Positions 20,056 through 30,117 are shown, counted from the stretch's first letter. The stretch is DNA of 64,000 nucleotides from Streptomyces sp. P3 (GCA_016893485.2 JAFEKX020000001.1:6899501-6963500), one strand, 5' to 3'. Notes: generated by a model not told the origin, from the letters alone. Program-made: numbers and translations.

Positions 20056-20896
20056 ATGCCCCAGCACACCTCCGGGTCCGACCGGGCGGCGATCCCCCAG
20101 CCGCCCGTGACGGTGGCAGCGTCCGGCCGCCCGCTCCCTCGACGCTCGAGGAGCTGTGGCGGTCGTACAAGACGACGGGCGACGAGCGGCTGCGCGAGCA
20201 GTTGATCCTGCACTACTCGCCGCTGGTCAAGTACGTCGCGGGACGGGTGAGCGTCGGGCTGCCGCCCAATGTGGAACAGGCGGACTTCGTGTCGTCGGGG
20301 GTGTTCGGACTGATCGACGCGATCGAGAAGTTCGACATCGAGCGGGAGATCAAGTTCGAGACGTACGCGATCACTCGCATCCGGGGCGCGATGATCGACG
20401 AACTGCGCGCGCTGGACTGGATCCCGCGCTCGGTGCGGCAGAAGGCGCGGAACGTGGAGCGGGCGTACGCCACGCTGGAGGCGCGGCTCAGGCGCACCCC
20501 AGCGAGGGCGAGGTGGCCGCCGAGATGGGCATCGCGGTGGAGGAACTCCACGCCGTCTTCAGCCAGTTGTCGCTGGCCAACGTGGTCGCCCTGGAGGAGC
20601 TGCTGCACGCCGGCGGCGAGGGCGGCGACCGGCTCAGCCTGATGGACACCCTGGAGGACACCGCCGCCGACAACCCGGTGGAGGTGGCCGAGGGCCGGGA
20701 GCTGCGGCGGTTCCTGGCGCGGGCGATCAACACGTTGCCCGAGCGGGAGAAGACCGTCGTCACGCTCTACTACTACGAGGGCCTCACCCTCGCCGAGATC
20801 GGCAACGTGCTCGGGGTGACCGAGAGCCGGGTCAGCCAGATCCACACCAAGTCCGTGCTGCAGCTCCGCGCCAAGCTGGCGAGTTTTGGCCGCTGA
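20056..20896 (+). CDS. whiG: RNA polymerase sigma factor WhiG (sporulation, FliA family)
   Basis: WhiG starts the aerial-hypha to spore programme in Streptomyces. About 280 aa, starting MPQHTSGSDRAAIP. Sigma region 2 includes LILHYSPLVKYVAGRV and region 2.4 around YAITRIRGAMIDELRALDW; region 4 is YYYEGLTLAEIGNVLGVTESR. Two lost C bases, near 20098 (IPPAARDGG expected) and near 20502 (TPSEGEVAAEMG expected), break the frame. The 271 bp between dprA and whiG contain no gene; a TACGCT hexamer near 19958 could be a -10 but this is weak. WhiG is antagonised by RsiG with c-di-GMP in this genus. Confidence 0.96.
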
Positions 20897-20989
20897 GCAG
20901 AAGTAGTACGGCCCGGGTGACCTCGCAGAATCGTGCCTGCATGGCCTGGGTCACTCCCGCCGGGGTGCGCCGTCCGTAGAGTGGTTGAC

Positions 20990-21571
20990 GTGCCAAGGAT
21001 TCGAGCGGCCTCCGTGGCCGAGCACCGGTCGATGCAGCGAGCCGCCCTGCTGGACGCGGCTCGTTCCCTGCTGTCCGAGGGCGGGACGGAGGCGTTGACG
21101 TTCCCGGCCCTGGCCGAGCGGACGGGGCTCGCGCGGTCGTCCGTGTACGAGTACTTCCGCTCCCGGGCCGCCGTCGTCGAGGAGCTGTGCGAGGTCGACT
21201 TTCCCGTGTGGGCGGCGGATGTGTCGGCGGCGATGGAGGGGGCGTCCTCGGCGGAGGGCAAGGTCGAGGCGTATGTGCGGCAGCAGCTGGCGTTGGTCGG
21301 GGACCGGCGGCACCGGGCTGTCGTCGCCATCTCCGCGAGTGAGCTGGATGCGGGGGCCCGGGAGAAGATCCGGGCCGCGCACGGGGGGCTTGTCGCGATG
21401 ATCGTCTCCGCGCTGGGGAGATGGGGCACGGGGAGCCTCGGCTGGCGGCGATGTTGCTTTTAGGGGGTCGTCGATGCGGCTGTGCGGCGGATCGAGCTGG
21501 GTGCCGCGGAGGATCCTTCGGTGATTACGGAGGCTGCGGTGAGTATGGCTTTGCGGGGGGTTCTGGGTTGA
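20990..21571 (+). CDS. TetR family transcriptional regulator
   Basis: About 193 aa. The N-terminal helix-turn-helix is LTFPALAERTGLARSSVYEYFRSR in part, the TetR DNA-binding signature. The C-terminal ligand domain is unassigned. Start GTG 20990 (MPRIRAASVAEHRS). Two shifts occur near 21418 (ALGEMGHGEPRLAAM expected) and near 21465 (GVVDAAVRRIELGAAED follows). The stop TGA is at 21569-21571. The 3' end runs into the tail of the oppositely oriented M23 gene. The regulator's target is not evident; it lies between whiG and rpsB. Confidence 0.8.
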
Positions 21572-22200
21572 GTTTCGTCTGTGCGGCCGGTGGGGGCTGG
21601 GCGCGCAGTTCCCCGCGCCTCTGAAAGGCGGGCGCTGCGAGGACCGGCAGCAGGCGTGACGGGCCTCTGTTCAGTAGCCATGGGGGCAGTAGCGCCAGTG
21701 GGTCCAAGTACGTCTCCCCTCTCAACAGGCCCCAGTGCACGCATGCCGTCGGGCAGTGGGAGCCGGTGATCTCCACCGTGCCGACCACACCGCCCGGCTC
21801 CACCTCGGCTCCCTTCTTCACCGTCGCGGTCACCGGCTCGTAGGTCGTGCGGAGGTCTGTGCCCGCGAGCTCCACCGACACCACGCCTCTGCCCGCCACC
21901 CGGCCGGCGAAGGACACCCGGCCCGCCGCGACCGCTCGCACCTGGGCGCCGGCCGGGGTTGCCAGGTCCACGCCTCGGTGGCCCCGGGCGTAGACCGTCG
22001 CCGGGGCTCCCAGCCTCGTAGGACCAGGGGGTGTGAGCCGACCGGCCAGGTGCTCGCGAGTGCCGGTACGGAGGGTGGGGGTCCGGGGGCCGGGGAGGGG
22101 CGCCGATGGCCCGGGTCGTGCAGGTCAGGAGGGTCAGGAGGAGCGCCAGCAGAAGGGCCTGGACAGTACGGGCAGTTCGGTCATGTCGTCGCGTCCGCAT
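21525..22200 (-). CDS. M23 family (LytM-type) metallopeptidase, secreted
   Basis: About 225 aa, start ATG 22200 (MRTRRHDRTARTVQ). A signal peptide-like hydrophobic stretch ALLLALLLTLLTC follows. The LytM core has the zinc ligands HRGVDLATPAG and later VHWGLLRGETYLDPL; the first His of the usual HxH is Cys here (CVHW), which is seen in some members. A shift near 22026 (+1 or -2) in a CCCCC run divides the proline-rich linker from the peptidase domain. The 3' end (Pro-rich) overlaps the TetR gene end. Likely a cell-wall peptidoglycan hydrolase or activator. Confidence 0.8.
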
Positions 22201-22479
22201 AGGGCAAACCGTGCCGTATCCGAGGCGATCATGGCCGGGACCTGTGGGCCGGTGCGGGGTTGTGGACAACGGCGTCACCCGGTGCCTCGCGGGTCCCGTA
22301 CACTTCCTTTGGCGATCCGGGTGACCGGGTCGACTTCGCACGCCCCGGCAACCGGTCCTCCGTCGCAAGACGAAACCGGTGTCAGCGCTCCTCGGTCCTC
22401 TGGGCAAGCGCACGTGGGCGTCAGGCGCGAGTGCCGTCCGGTGCTCGCGGCACAACCGAGAAAATCAAGGAGAACGGCC

Positions 22480-23435
22480 ATGGCCGTCGTCACGATGCGG
22501 AGCTGCTGGAAAGCGGCGTCCACTTCGGTCACCAGACCCGTCGCTGGAACCCGAAGATGAAGCGCTTCATCTTCACCGAGCGCAACGGCATCTACATCAT
22601 CGACCTGCTCCAGTCGCTGTCGTACATCGACCGCGCCTACGAGTTCGTCAAGGAGACCGTCGCCCACGGCGGCACGGTCATGTTCGTCGGCACGAAGAAG
22701 CAGGCGCAGGAGGCCATCGCCGAGCAGGCCACTCGCGTCGGCATGCCCTACGTCAACCAGCGCTGGCTGGGCGGCATGCTCACCAACTTCTCCACCGTCT
22801 ACAAGCGTCTGCAGCGCCTCAAGGAGCTCGAGCAGATCGACTTCGAGGACGTCGCCGCGTCCGGTCTCACCAAGAAGGAGCTTCTCGTGCTCTCGCGCGA
22901 GAAGGCCAAGCTGGAGAAGACCCTCGGTGGTATCCGCGAGATGTCCAAGGTCCCCAGCGCCGTCTGGATCGTGGACACCAAGAAGGAGCACATCGCGGTC
23001 GGTGAGGCCCGGAAGCTCAACATCCCGGTCGTCGCCATCCTCGACACGAACTGCGACCCCGACGAGGTCGACTACAAGATCCCGGGCAACGACGACGCGA
23101 TCCGCTCCGTCACCCTGCTCACCCGCGTGATCGCCGACGCCGTCGCCGAGGGCCTCATCAGCCGCTCCGGTGTCGCCGCCGAGGCCAAGGGTGACAAGGC
23201 CGCCGGCGAGCCGCTCGCCGCGTGGGAGCGCGACCTGCTCGAGGGCGAGAAGAAGGCTGACGAGGCTCCGGCCGCCGACGCCGAGGTCCAGACCTCCGCC
23301 GAGACCGAGAAGGTCGCCGACGCCGAGCAGGCCGACGAGGCCCCCGCCGCCGAGACGGCTGAGGCCGCCGCCGAGGTCGAGGCCCCCGCCGCCGAGGCTG
23401 AGGCCGCTCCGGCCGCCGAGGCCGAGCAGGCCTGA
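22480..23435 (+). CDS. rpsB: 30S ribosomal protein S2
   Basis: S2 begins [20 protein letters not shown] once a G lost near 22500 is restored. The conserved HFGHQTRRWNPKMKRFIF and NQRWLGGMLTNFSTV are present. The long Ala/Glu-rich C-terminal tail (AEAAAEVEAPAAEAEAAP) is typical of Streptomyces. A strong ribosome site AAGGAGAA lies 6 nt before ATG 22480. About 318 aa. The 279-nt upstream region holds no gene; GTACACTT near 22298 could be the -10 of the promoter. Confidence 0.96.
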
Positions 23436-23466
23436 CCTTCCGGGCCAAAGGGCTGACAGGAGGAGG

Positions 23467-23495
23467 GGCGGGTGGTGCGGACCGCGCCACCCGCC
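23467..23495 (+). terminator. Hairpin between rpsB and tsf
   Basis: Stem GGCGGGTGG (23467-23475) pairs with CCACCCGCC (23487-23495); the inner part GCGG/CCGC also pairs, giving nearly 14 bp. It may partly terminate or attenuate transcription between rpsB and tsf. Confidence 0.65.
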
Positions 23496-23609
23496 GTTCA
23501 TCCACAGCCCCTAGATCTTCGTAGCCCGTAGATCCTTGGCGGGAGCCCGCGTCACCCGCGGCCGCCGCCGACTTCGAGACTTCGAACTCCGAGAAGAGAT
23601 TCACAGATC

Positions 23610-24446
23610 ATGGCGAACTACACCGCCGCCGACGTCAAGAAGCTCCGTGAGCTCACCGGCGCCGGCATGATGGACTGCAAGAAGGCGCTCGACGAGGCCG
23701 ACGGCAACGTCGAGAAGGCCGTCGAGGCGCTCCGTATCAAGGGCCAGAAGGGCGTCGCCAAGCGCGAGGGCCGCTCCGCCGAGAACGGCGCCGTGGTCTC
23801 CGTCATCGCCGAGGACAACACCTCCGGTGTCCTGGTCGAGCTGAAGTGCGAGACGGACTTCGTCGCCAAGGGCGAGAAGTTCCAGGCCGTCGCCAACCAG
23901 ATCGCCCAGCACGTCGCCGCCACCGCTCCGGCCGACATCGCGGCGCTCCTCGCGTCCGACATCGAGCCCGGCAAGACGGTCCAGGCGTTCGTCGACGAGG
24001 CCAACGCGAACCTGGGCGAGAAGATCGTCCTGGACCGCTTCGCCCAGTACGCCGACGGCTACGTCTCCGCGTACATGCACCGCACGATGCCCGACCTGCC
24101 CCCGCAGATCGGTGTCCTCGTCGAGCTGGACAAGGAGAACGCCGAGGTCGCCCGCGGCGTCGCCCAGCACATCGCCGCCTTCGCGCCGAAGTACCTGGCG
24201 AAGGAGGACGTGCCGGCCGAGGTCGTCGAGTCCGAGCGCCGCATCGCCGAGGAGACCACCCGCGCCGAGGGCAAGCCCGAGGCCGCGATCGCCAAGATCG
24301 TCGAGGGTCGCGTCAACGGCTTCTTCAAGGACGCGACGCTGCTCGGTCAGCCGTACGCGCTCGACCCCAAGAAGTCCGTCCAGAAGGTTCTGGACGAGGC
24401 GGGTGTCACCCTGAAGCGCTTCACGCGCATCAAGGTCGGCATCTGA
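23610..24446 (+). CDS. tsf: Elongation factor Ts
   Basis: EF-Ts recycles EF-Tu by GDP exchange. Intact 278-aa frame starting MANYTAADVKKLRELTGAGM with the UBA-like N-terminal domain, the TDFVAK signature (CETDFVAKGEKF) and the dimerisation/core domain. Cotranscription with rpsB is likely, with an intervening hairpin. Confidence 0.97.
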   Translation: MANYTAADVKKLRELTGAGMMDCKKALDEADGNVEKAVEALRIKGQKGVAKREGRSAENGAVVSVIAEDNTSGVLVELKCETDFVAKGEKFQAVANQIAQHVAATAPADIAALLASDIEPGKTVQAFVDEANANLGEKIVLDRFAQYADGYVSAYMHRTMPDLPPQIGVLVELDKENAEVARGVAQHIAAFAPKYLAKEDVPAEVVESERRIAEETTRAEGKPEAAIAKIVEGRVNGFFKDATLLGQPYALDPKKSVQKVLDEAGVTLKRFTRIKVGI

Positions 24447-24641
24447 GTCCGTACCGCGATCGACGCGCGGCGCCCGGTGGAATCCCGCTAGGGTCGTCAG
24501 CAGTCGGCCCGGTACGCCGTCGCGCGCACGCGCGTGGCGGACGACAGCAGATCTGACGAGGAGGCCATTGCCGAGCATGGGATGCGACAGACACCCCACC
24601 GGCAGTGGCCTTCTTCGTATGTGCACCATGAGGAGAACGCC

Positions 24642-25400
24642 ATGACCACCAAGCCCCAGAAGACCGACGACGGCAAGGTACGCGGCCGGTTCATGTTGAA
24701 GCTCTCCGGAGAAGCCTTCTCCGGCGGCGGGGGCCTGGGTGTGGACCCCGACGTGGTGCACAAGATCGCCCGTGAGATCGCGGCCGTCGTGCGGGACGGC
24801 GCCGAGGTCGCCGTCGTCATCGGCGGCGGCAACTTCTTCCGCGGCGCCGAGCTCCAGCAGCGCGGCATGGACCGGGCCCGCTCCGACTACATGGGCATGC
24901 TCGGCACCGTGATGAACTGCCTCGCCCTCCAGGACTTCCTGGAGAAGGAGGGCATCGACAGCCGCGTCCAGACCGCCATCACCATGGGCCAGGTCGCCGA
25001 GCCGTACATCCCGCTACGCGCCGTGCGCCACCTGGAGAAGGGCCGCGTGGTCATCTTCGGCGCCGGTATGGGCATGCCCTACTTCTCCACCGACACCACC
25101 GCCGCCCAGCGCGCCCTGGAGATCGACGCCGAGGCGCTGCTGATGGGCAAGAACGGCGTGGACGGGGTCTACGACTCCGACCCGAAGACGAACTCCGAAG
25201 CCGTCAAGTTCGACTCGCTCAGCTACGGCGAGGTCATCACCCAGGACCTCAAGGTCGCGGACATGACCGCCATCACGCTGTGCCGCGACAACAAGCTTCC
25301 GATCCTGGTCTTCGAGCTTCTGGCGGAGGGCAATATCGCCCGCGCCGTCAAGGGTGAGAAGATCGGCACGCTTGTGGGTGACCAAGGCAGCCAGGGCTGA
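24642..25400 (+). CDS. pyrH: UMP kinase
   Basis: Converts UMP to UDP. Intact 252-aa frame; the amino-acid kinase fold motifs LKLSGEAFSG, VVIGGGNFFRGAEL and TDTTAAQRALEIDAEALLMG are visible. Start ATG 24642 with GAGGAGA just upstream. A TAGGGT hexamer near 24490 may be the -10 of a promoter in the tsf-pyrH gap. Followed by frr. Confidence 0.97.
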   Translation: MTTKPQKTDDGKVRGRFMLKLSGEAFSGGGGLGVDPDVVHKIAREIAAVVRDGAEVAVVIGGGNFFRGAELQQRGMDRARSDYMGMLGTVMNCLALQDFLEKEGIDSRVQTAITMGQVAEPYIPLRAVRHLEKGRVVIFGAGMGMPYFSTDTTAAQRALEIDAEALLMGKNGVDGVYDSDPKTNSEAVKFDSLSYGEVITQDLKVADMTAITLCRDNKLPILVFELLAEGNIARAVKGEKIGTLVGDQGSQG

Positions 25401-25529
25401 TGACCCTGACCGGGGATGGACAATGTCCTGCCGGTCGGGAACCGTGCAGGAAGAAGACGCGACGCAGCCGGCCGCCGACGCCGACACAGCACAGCAGCCG
25501 GGCCTACTCAAGACACGCAGGAGCAAGTG

Positions 25530-26087
25530 GTGATCGAAGAGACCCTCCTCGAGGCCGAGGAGAAGATGGAGAAGGCCGTCGTGGTCGCCAAGGAGGACTT
25601 CGCCGCGATCCGCACCGGTCGTGCGCACCCGGCGATGTTCAACAAGATCGTGGCCGACTACTACGGCGCGCTGACGCCGATCAACCAGCTGGCCTCGTTC
25701 TCCGTACCGGAGCCGCGGATGGCCGTGGTGACCCCGTTCGACAAGTCCGCGCTGCGGAACATCGAGCAGGCGATCCGCGACTCGGACCTGGGTGTCAATC
25801 CCAGCAACGACGGCAACATCATCCGGGTGACGTTCCCCGAGCTGACCGAGGAGCGCCGCAAGGACTACATCAAGGTGGCCCGGGCCAAGGCCGAGGACTC
25901 CAAGGTGTCCATCCGCGCCGTCCGCCGCAAGGCCAAGGACGCGCTGGACAAGCTCGTCAAGGACAAGGAGTCCGGCGAGGACGAGGTCCGTCGTGCGGAG
26001 AAGGAGCTCGACGACACCACGGCGAAGTACGTCGCCCAGGTGGACGAACTCCTCAAGCACAAGGAAGCGGAGCTGCTCGAGGTCTGA
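25530..26087 (+). CDS. frr: Ribosome recycling factor
   Basis: RRF splits post-termination ribosomes with EF-G. Intact 185-aa frame; GTG 25530 gives MIEETLLEAEEKMEKAV with an AGGAG site at 25519-25523. The conserved IRTGRAHPAMFNKI and FPELTEERRKDYIK stretches are present. Its stop overlaps the cdsA ATG (TGATGA). Confidence 0.97.
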   Translation: MIEETLLEAEEKMEKAVVVAKEDFAAIRTGRAHPAMFNKIVADYYGALTPINQLASFSVPEPRMAVVTPFDKSALRNIEQAIRDSDLGVNPSNDGNIIRVTFPELTEERRKDYIKVARAKAEDSKVSIRAVRRKAKDALDKLVKDKESGEDEVRRAEKELDDTTAKYVAQVDELLKHKEAELLEV

Positions 26088-27274
26088 TGAACGACTCTTC
26101 CTGGGGGCACCGCCACAAGCCGGGTACTGGGGGCCGTCCGACCAGGGGCCTGTCCAGGGGGCTGCCCCGGCGGGTCCCACGTACGATGCGCCTGAGGCGC
26201 AGCAGACTCGCCCCATGCCCATCGTGCCCGACGAGCCCGCATACGGCGGACACCAGGATGACGACCGGGGGCCGCTCGGCTGAGCGGCCCCTTGTTCCGC
26301 GACGAGACGCAGCAGCCGCCGTACGACGTACGGCAGCCGCCGCCGTACGACCCGCGGACGCAGCCCTCTGACACGCCGCAGGCGCAGCCCTACGGGGCGG
26401 TGCCGCAGAATCCGGAGCCCATGGCCGACGTCCCGTCACCGGCGCCCGCCCCGCAGAAGAAGAGCGCGGGCCGGGACCTGGGTGCGGCCATAGGGGTCGG
26501 GGTCGGACTCGGTGCGGTGATCATCGCGTCCCTGTTCGTCGTCAAGGCCGTGTTCGTCGGCGTCATAGCGGTCGCCGTCGTCGTGGGCCTCTGGGAACTG
26601 ACCTCGCGGCTGCAGGAGCGCAAGGGCATCAAGGCGCCTCTCGTGCCGCTCGCGGTCGGCGGCGCGGCGATGGTCGTCGCCGGCTACGTCCGGGGTCCCG
26701 AGGGTGCCTGGGTCGCCATGGCGCTCACCGCGCTCGCGGTCCTCGTCTGGCGGATGACGGAACCGCCCGAGGGCTACCTCAGGGACGTCACGGCGGGCGT
26801 CTTCGCGGCGTTCTACGTGCCGTTCCTGGCCACGTTCGTCGCCCTGATGCTCACCGCCGACGACGGCGCCTGGCGCGTCTTGACGTTCCTGCTGCTGACC
26901 GTGGTCAGCGACACGGGCGCCTACGCCGTCGGCTGGCGCTTCGGCACGCACAAGCTCGCCCCGCGCTCAGCCCCGGAAAGACCCGCGAGGGCCTGTTCGG
27001 GGCGGTGTCCTTCGCGATGGTGGCGGGCGCGCTGTGCATGCAGTTCCTGATCGACGACGGCCGCTGGTGGCAGGGCCTGATCCTGGGCCTCGCGGTCGCG
27101 GCCAGCGCCACGCTGGGCGACCTCGGCGAGTCCATGATCAAGCGCGACCTCGGCATCAAGGACATGGGCACGCTCCTGCCGGGCCACGGCGGCATCATGG
27201 ACCGGCTCGACTCGCTGCTGCCGACCGCGCCGGTGGTGTGGCTGCTGCTCGTGCTGTTCGTGGGCTCCGGCTGA
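26087..27274 (+). CDS. cdsA: Phosphatidate cytidylyltransferase
   Basis: CdsA makes CDP-diacylglycerol, the phospholipid precursor, in the membrane. A Gln/Pro-rich N-terminal cytoplasmic part is followed by about eight hydrophobic segments and the C-terminal signature SMIKRDLGIKDMGTLLPGHG (in part). Start ATG 26087 overlaps the frr stop. Three single-base losses, near 26100 (SWGAPPQAGY expected), 26275 (DRGAARLSGP expected) and 26970 (PRISPGKTREG expected), break it. Corrected length about 396 aa, normal for Streptomyces. This is the last chromosomal gene before the integrated element. Confidence 0.94.
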
Positions 27275-27345
27275 AACACGGCCCGACCTGCTGCTTTGTA
27301 CGTGAGGGGCTCGTTGTCCACAGGGCGGCGGGTCCTCTTCGTATG

Positions 27346-27385
27346 TCTGCGACACTGGTAGGGCCATGCCTAAGCCCGGAGAACT
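27346..27385 (+). repeat. attL: 40-bp direct repeat, left copy
   Basis: Identical over 40 bp to 42668-42707; the flanking bases differ on both sides (g/a before, ggc/cac after). It contains the rlmN start codon and first seven codons (MPKPGEL). On this side the frame goes on as a 23-codon leftover, AIVWRHQTSHLHVFPL, ending at 27437. Confidence 0.92.
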
Positions 27386-27440
27386 GGCAATCGTCTGGCG
27401 TCATCAAACGTCCCACCTGCATGTTTTCCCCCTTTAGAGG
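27369..27440 (+). pseudogene. rlmN 5' remnant left at attL
   Basis: The original start of rlmN (ATG near 27366, MPKPGEL) is cut after seven codons by the integrated element and ends at a TAG shortly after. It keeps what was presumably the native upstream region of rlmN but encodes only about 23 residues. Confidence 0.7.
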
Positions 27441-28203
27441 GGGTGATCCGTGCTGCTGGGCCGTCCCTGGGCCGTGAGGGTCAGAACGGGGCTCGTCAGC
27501 CACCGACACCACGTCCCCGCCGGAGGGGGCGGTGTGCCGTCTGAGTCGGGAGTCTTGCCCTCCTTGAGACGGCGCTCCCGCTCAAGGCGCTGCGCCTTGC
27601 GGTGTCTGACCCGGGCCGGGGATTGGAAGACTTCGTCCAAGATCTCGTCCATTAGACCGAGGATCTCGGTCGCCGTAACGGTATCCATCGGCTCGGCAAC
27701 GAGGTCACCGTGAGCCACCTCGTTGCCGCCGAAGCGGACCTCATGGGCTGCGTCCCTGACGTACTCCCGAATGAGCCTCTGATCAAACAGGGCGTCGATC
27801 TTCTTTTCGAGAGTGCCCGTGGTGATCCCACGATCCTTTGCTGTGGCCTCGACGACGGCACGGGCCAGCGCGACGGCTGCTCTGTTCGCTTCGATGTCGA
27901 GGCATTGGTGAGCTTCGCTGGCCATGCTCGCTATGACAGTTGGGACGTCGTCGTACACGCGCTTGCCGACCTGGCGAGGGAACCAAGTGCTAGAGCCGTG
28001 CACCACGAGGCGAGTCTTGGTGTTATCCCACGCTGTGACCTCACGGCTGGCCATAGCGACGCTGAGATGCCCGCACCCGTCACATCGAAAGACCACTTGG
28101 ACGGGTTGCGGGTCCCCCATCCACCGCTGCCAACATCGGCAGTGTGGACCGACTGCATGTTGCACCGGTCACCGCACCAACCGCAGGTTCTGACTACTCC
28201 CAT
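27434..28203 (-). CDS. DUF4145 domain protein with N-terminal zinc cysteines
   Basis: About 256 aa. From ATG 28203 it reads MGVVRTCGWCGDRCNMQ; after a lost G near 28114 it continues VFRCDGCGHLSVA, so four or more cysteine pairs suggest a zinc ribbon. The DUF4145 region follows (ARAVVEATAKDRGITTG, then DAAHEVRFGGNEVAHGD). DUF4145 is often found in restriction-like proteins but its function is unknown. A basic coil (RHRKAQRLERERRLKEGK) ends the protein. It is the outermost gene of the element, between attL and the integrase, a usual place for cargo. Confidence 0.7.
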
Positions 28204-28235
28204 AGCCGTAGGTTAGGGACCTTTTCGCCAAGCAG

Positions 28236-29476
28236 TCAGCGATTATTGGACGTTGGGCGCAAAACCGAGTCAACGGCCTTCCGCGTACGCTCCCGACTCG
28301 ACGGCATCAGGTGCGCGTACACCCGTAGCGTCAGCGCCGGATCGGTGTGCCCAAGGTACTGGCTGACGGCTTTGATGCTCTCCCCGGCGTCCAGCAAGAC
28401 GGACGCGTAGAAGTGCCTCAGGGCGTGCATGCCGTGCTCGCGCGCGGACTGGTACTTGCCGTCCGGCCCGGCGTCCGGGATGAGGCCAGCGAGCGCGAGC
28501 GCGGGCTTCCACTCCTGGATGTTGAAGTTGCTGCGCCACACGACCCCGCTCGCGGTGTTTGTGAACAGTAGGCGAGCCGAGACCTTCGGGCCATCCGGCC
28601 TCCGCCACGGCAGCGTGATCTCGACGGGCTTGAAGACGTCAATGTGGGCACGCAGGGCCTCAGCCACCTCCGACGGCAGCGGTACGTCCCGCTCCTTGTT
28701 GCACTTCGGCGGGGCGAACACGGCCTTCCCTCGGATGAGCTTCACCTGCCGGACCACCCGCAGGATGCTGCCCTCGAAGTCGATCGCGTCCTCAGCGAGA
28801 CCCACGATCTCCCCCTGCCGGAGTCCGCACCCCGCTCCCGTGTCCACCATGGTCCTGTACCGCTCGGGGAGCCCCGCGCGAACGGCGTGCACCTGAGTGG
28901 GCAGCCACGGCACAACGCGGCGCCGCTCGACCGCCGGCGGGCGTACGGACTTCGCGCCGCACGGGTTACGCGGCAGCAGACCATCGTCGACAGCCGCGCT
29001 TAGCACGGCCCGTACGTCGCCGTAGATGTTCCGCGCGTACGAGCCGCTGACAGCGGGGTCCGTCTCCAGGGTGCTCACGAGTTCGCGGATGTGCTCGGGG
29101 CGGAACGAGTCCAGGGGCGGGAGCCGAGCACCGGGAGCGCATGAAGGCGCAGCCTCTGTTCGGCCACGATCTGACTCGACAGGTCCGCGCTGTGGGTCCT
29201 AAGCCACTTCTCGGCGTAGGTCTTGAAGGTGATCCGGGCGGCCTTCGGGTCGATGTAGTGGCCGCGCGACATGTCGGACGCGGTGTTGGTGAGCCAGTCC
29301 TCGGCGAGCCGCTTCTGACGGTCGGGGAAGCTCTTGGACTTCTCGGTGCCGTCGGGGCCGATGTAGCGGGCGCGGTAGCGAAGTCCGGTTCCGTGGCGGT
29401 CGGACTTGACGCGCACGGTCTTGCCGGCGGCGGTCGTTTCGGTTTTGTACCAGCGGTCTTGGATGTGGCCTGCCAT
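28236..29476 (-). CDS. int: Tyrosine-type site-specific integrase
   Basis: Catalyses integration into and, with Xis, excision from the rlmN site. About 413 aa. The N-terminal arm-binding/SAM-like part (MAGHIQDRWYKTETTAAG) is followed by the catalytic domain with Arg in GCGLRQGEIVGL, Lys in PPKCNKERDVPL region, HALRHFYAS (HxxR), LGHTD and the nucleophile in LRVYAHLMP. All R-K-H-R-H-Y positions are therefore present. A lost C near 29117 joins the arm domain to DSFRPEHIRELV. It lies 85 bp from xis, with a hairpin between them. Confidence 0.92.
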
Positions 29477-29504
29477 GCGGGGTGTTCCCTTCGGGCATGG
29501 GGAA

Positions 29505-29529
29505 GGGAGGGCCACGGTGTGGCCCTCCC
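29505..29529 (-). terminator. Hairpin between xis and int
   Basis: Perfect 11-bp stem (29505-29515 with 29519-29529) with a 3-nt loop in the gap between excisionase and integrase. It could lower integrase expression relative to xis. Confidence 0.6.
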
Positions 29530-29560
29530 TGGGGTGCTGAGCTGTGGCGTTGTGGGCGGG

Positions 29561-29817
29561 TCAGGCGGCGGCCTGGTCCTCGGTCTTGCGCTGGGTGACG
29601 TAGGCGCGAACGTCGGTGGGGTCGTAGCGGACGTACTTGCCGATGCGGAATCCGGGTGGGCCGACGTGCTTCTTGCGCCACTGGTAGACGGTCTCTTTGG
29701 GGACCTCGAAGATCTCGGCGATGTCGTCGGGGGTGAGGTACCGGTCCGGGAGGCCTTCCCGGAGGATCGCGCGGGGGTCCGGTCGGTCGGGGGTTCGGGC
29801 AGCTTGGGGCGGGCCAC
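29561..29817 (-). CDS. xis: Excisionase-like helix-turn-helix protein
   Basis: About 85 aa, readable only after restoring one C near 29780: it starts MARPKLPEPPTDRTP and continues AILREGLPDRYLTPDDIAEI, then EVPKETVYQWRKKHVGPPGF and IGKYVRYDPTDVRAYV. This is the AlpA/MerR-like winged helix typical of Xis proteins in AICEs. Start GTG 29815-29817. The location directly before int supports the call. The iteron-like region 29860-30117 forms its upstream control region. Confidence 0.82.
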
Positions 29818-29859
29818 GGTGGGGACTCCTTCTCAGATCCTGTGGGAACCGGGAATCCG

Positions 29860-30117
29860 CTGACAGAACTGACAGAACCTCCCCGGAACGTCGTTGACCT
29901 GCGGCTTTGCCGGGTTCTGGATCTCTGACAGAACTGAATTAAAACCTGACAGAACCTTGCCGGGGAGGTTCTGTCAGAGGGCGCCCGGTGGGGTTGCCGG
30001 GAGTTCTGTCAGGTTTTTATTCAGTTCTGTCAGAACCGTGATCATGGTTGTTCGTGCAGGTCAGCGGCTTGGGTGGGGGTTGTGTCAGTTCTGTCGGCGG
30101 TCGGGGGTTGTGTCAGG
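29860..30117. repeat. CTGACAGAAC iterons with a 31-bp near-perfect inverted repeat
   Basis: The 10-mer CTGACAGAAC occurs at 29860, 29869, 29925 and 29946, and in reverse at 29968, 30003 and 30024, with degenerate copies near 30088 and 30109. 29925-29955 and 30003-30033 form a 31-bp inverted repeat with one mismatch and AT-rich middles (GAATTAAAA/TTTTTATTC). This could be a replication origin, a partition site or the operator of the xis-int promoter. The last degenerate copies reach the stop codon of the DUF3987 gene. Confidence 0.85.

Noticed and set aside
21590..21640. A mobile repeat at the TetR/M23 junction
   Set aside because: The GCGCAGTTCCCCGCGCC sequence is a very common short intergenic motif in Streptomyces and here forms part of the convergent gene ends.
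29860..30117. A CRISPR array at the repeat cluster
   Set aside because: Repeats are 10 bp, lie in both orientations and are irregularly spaced, with no cas genes nearby.
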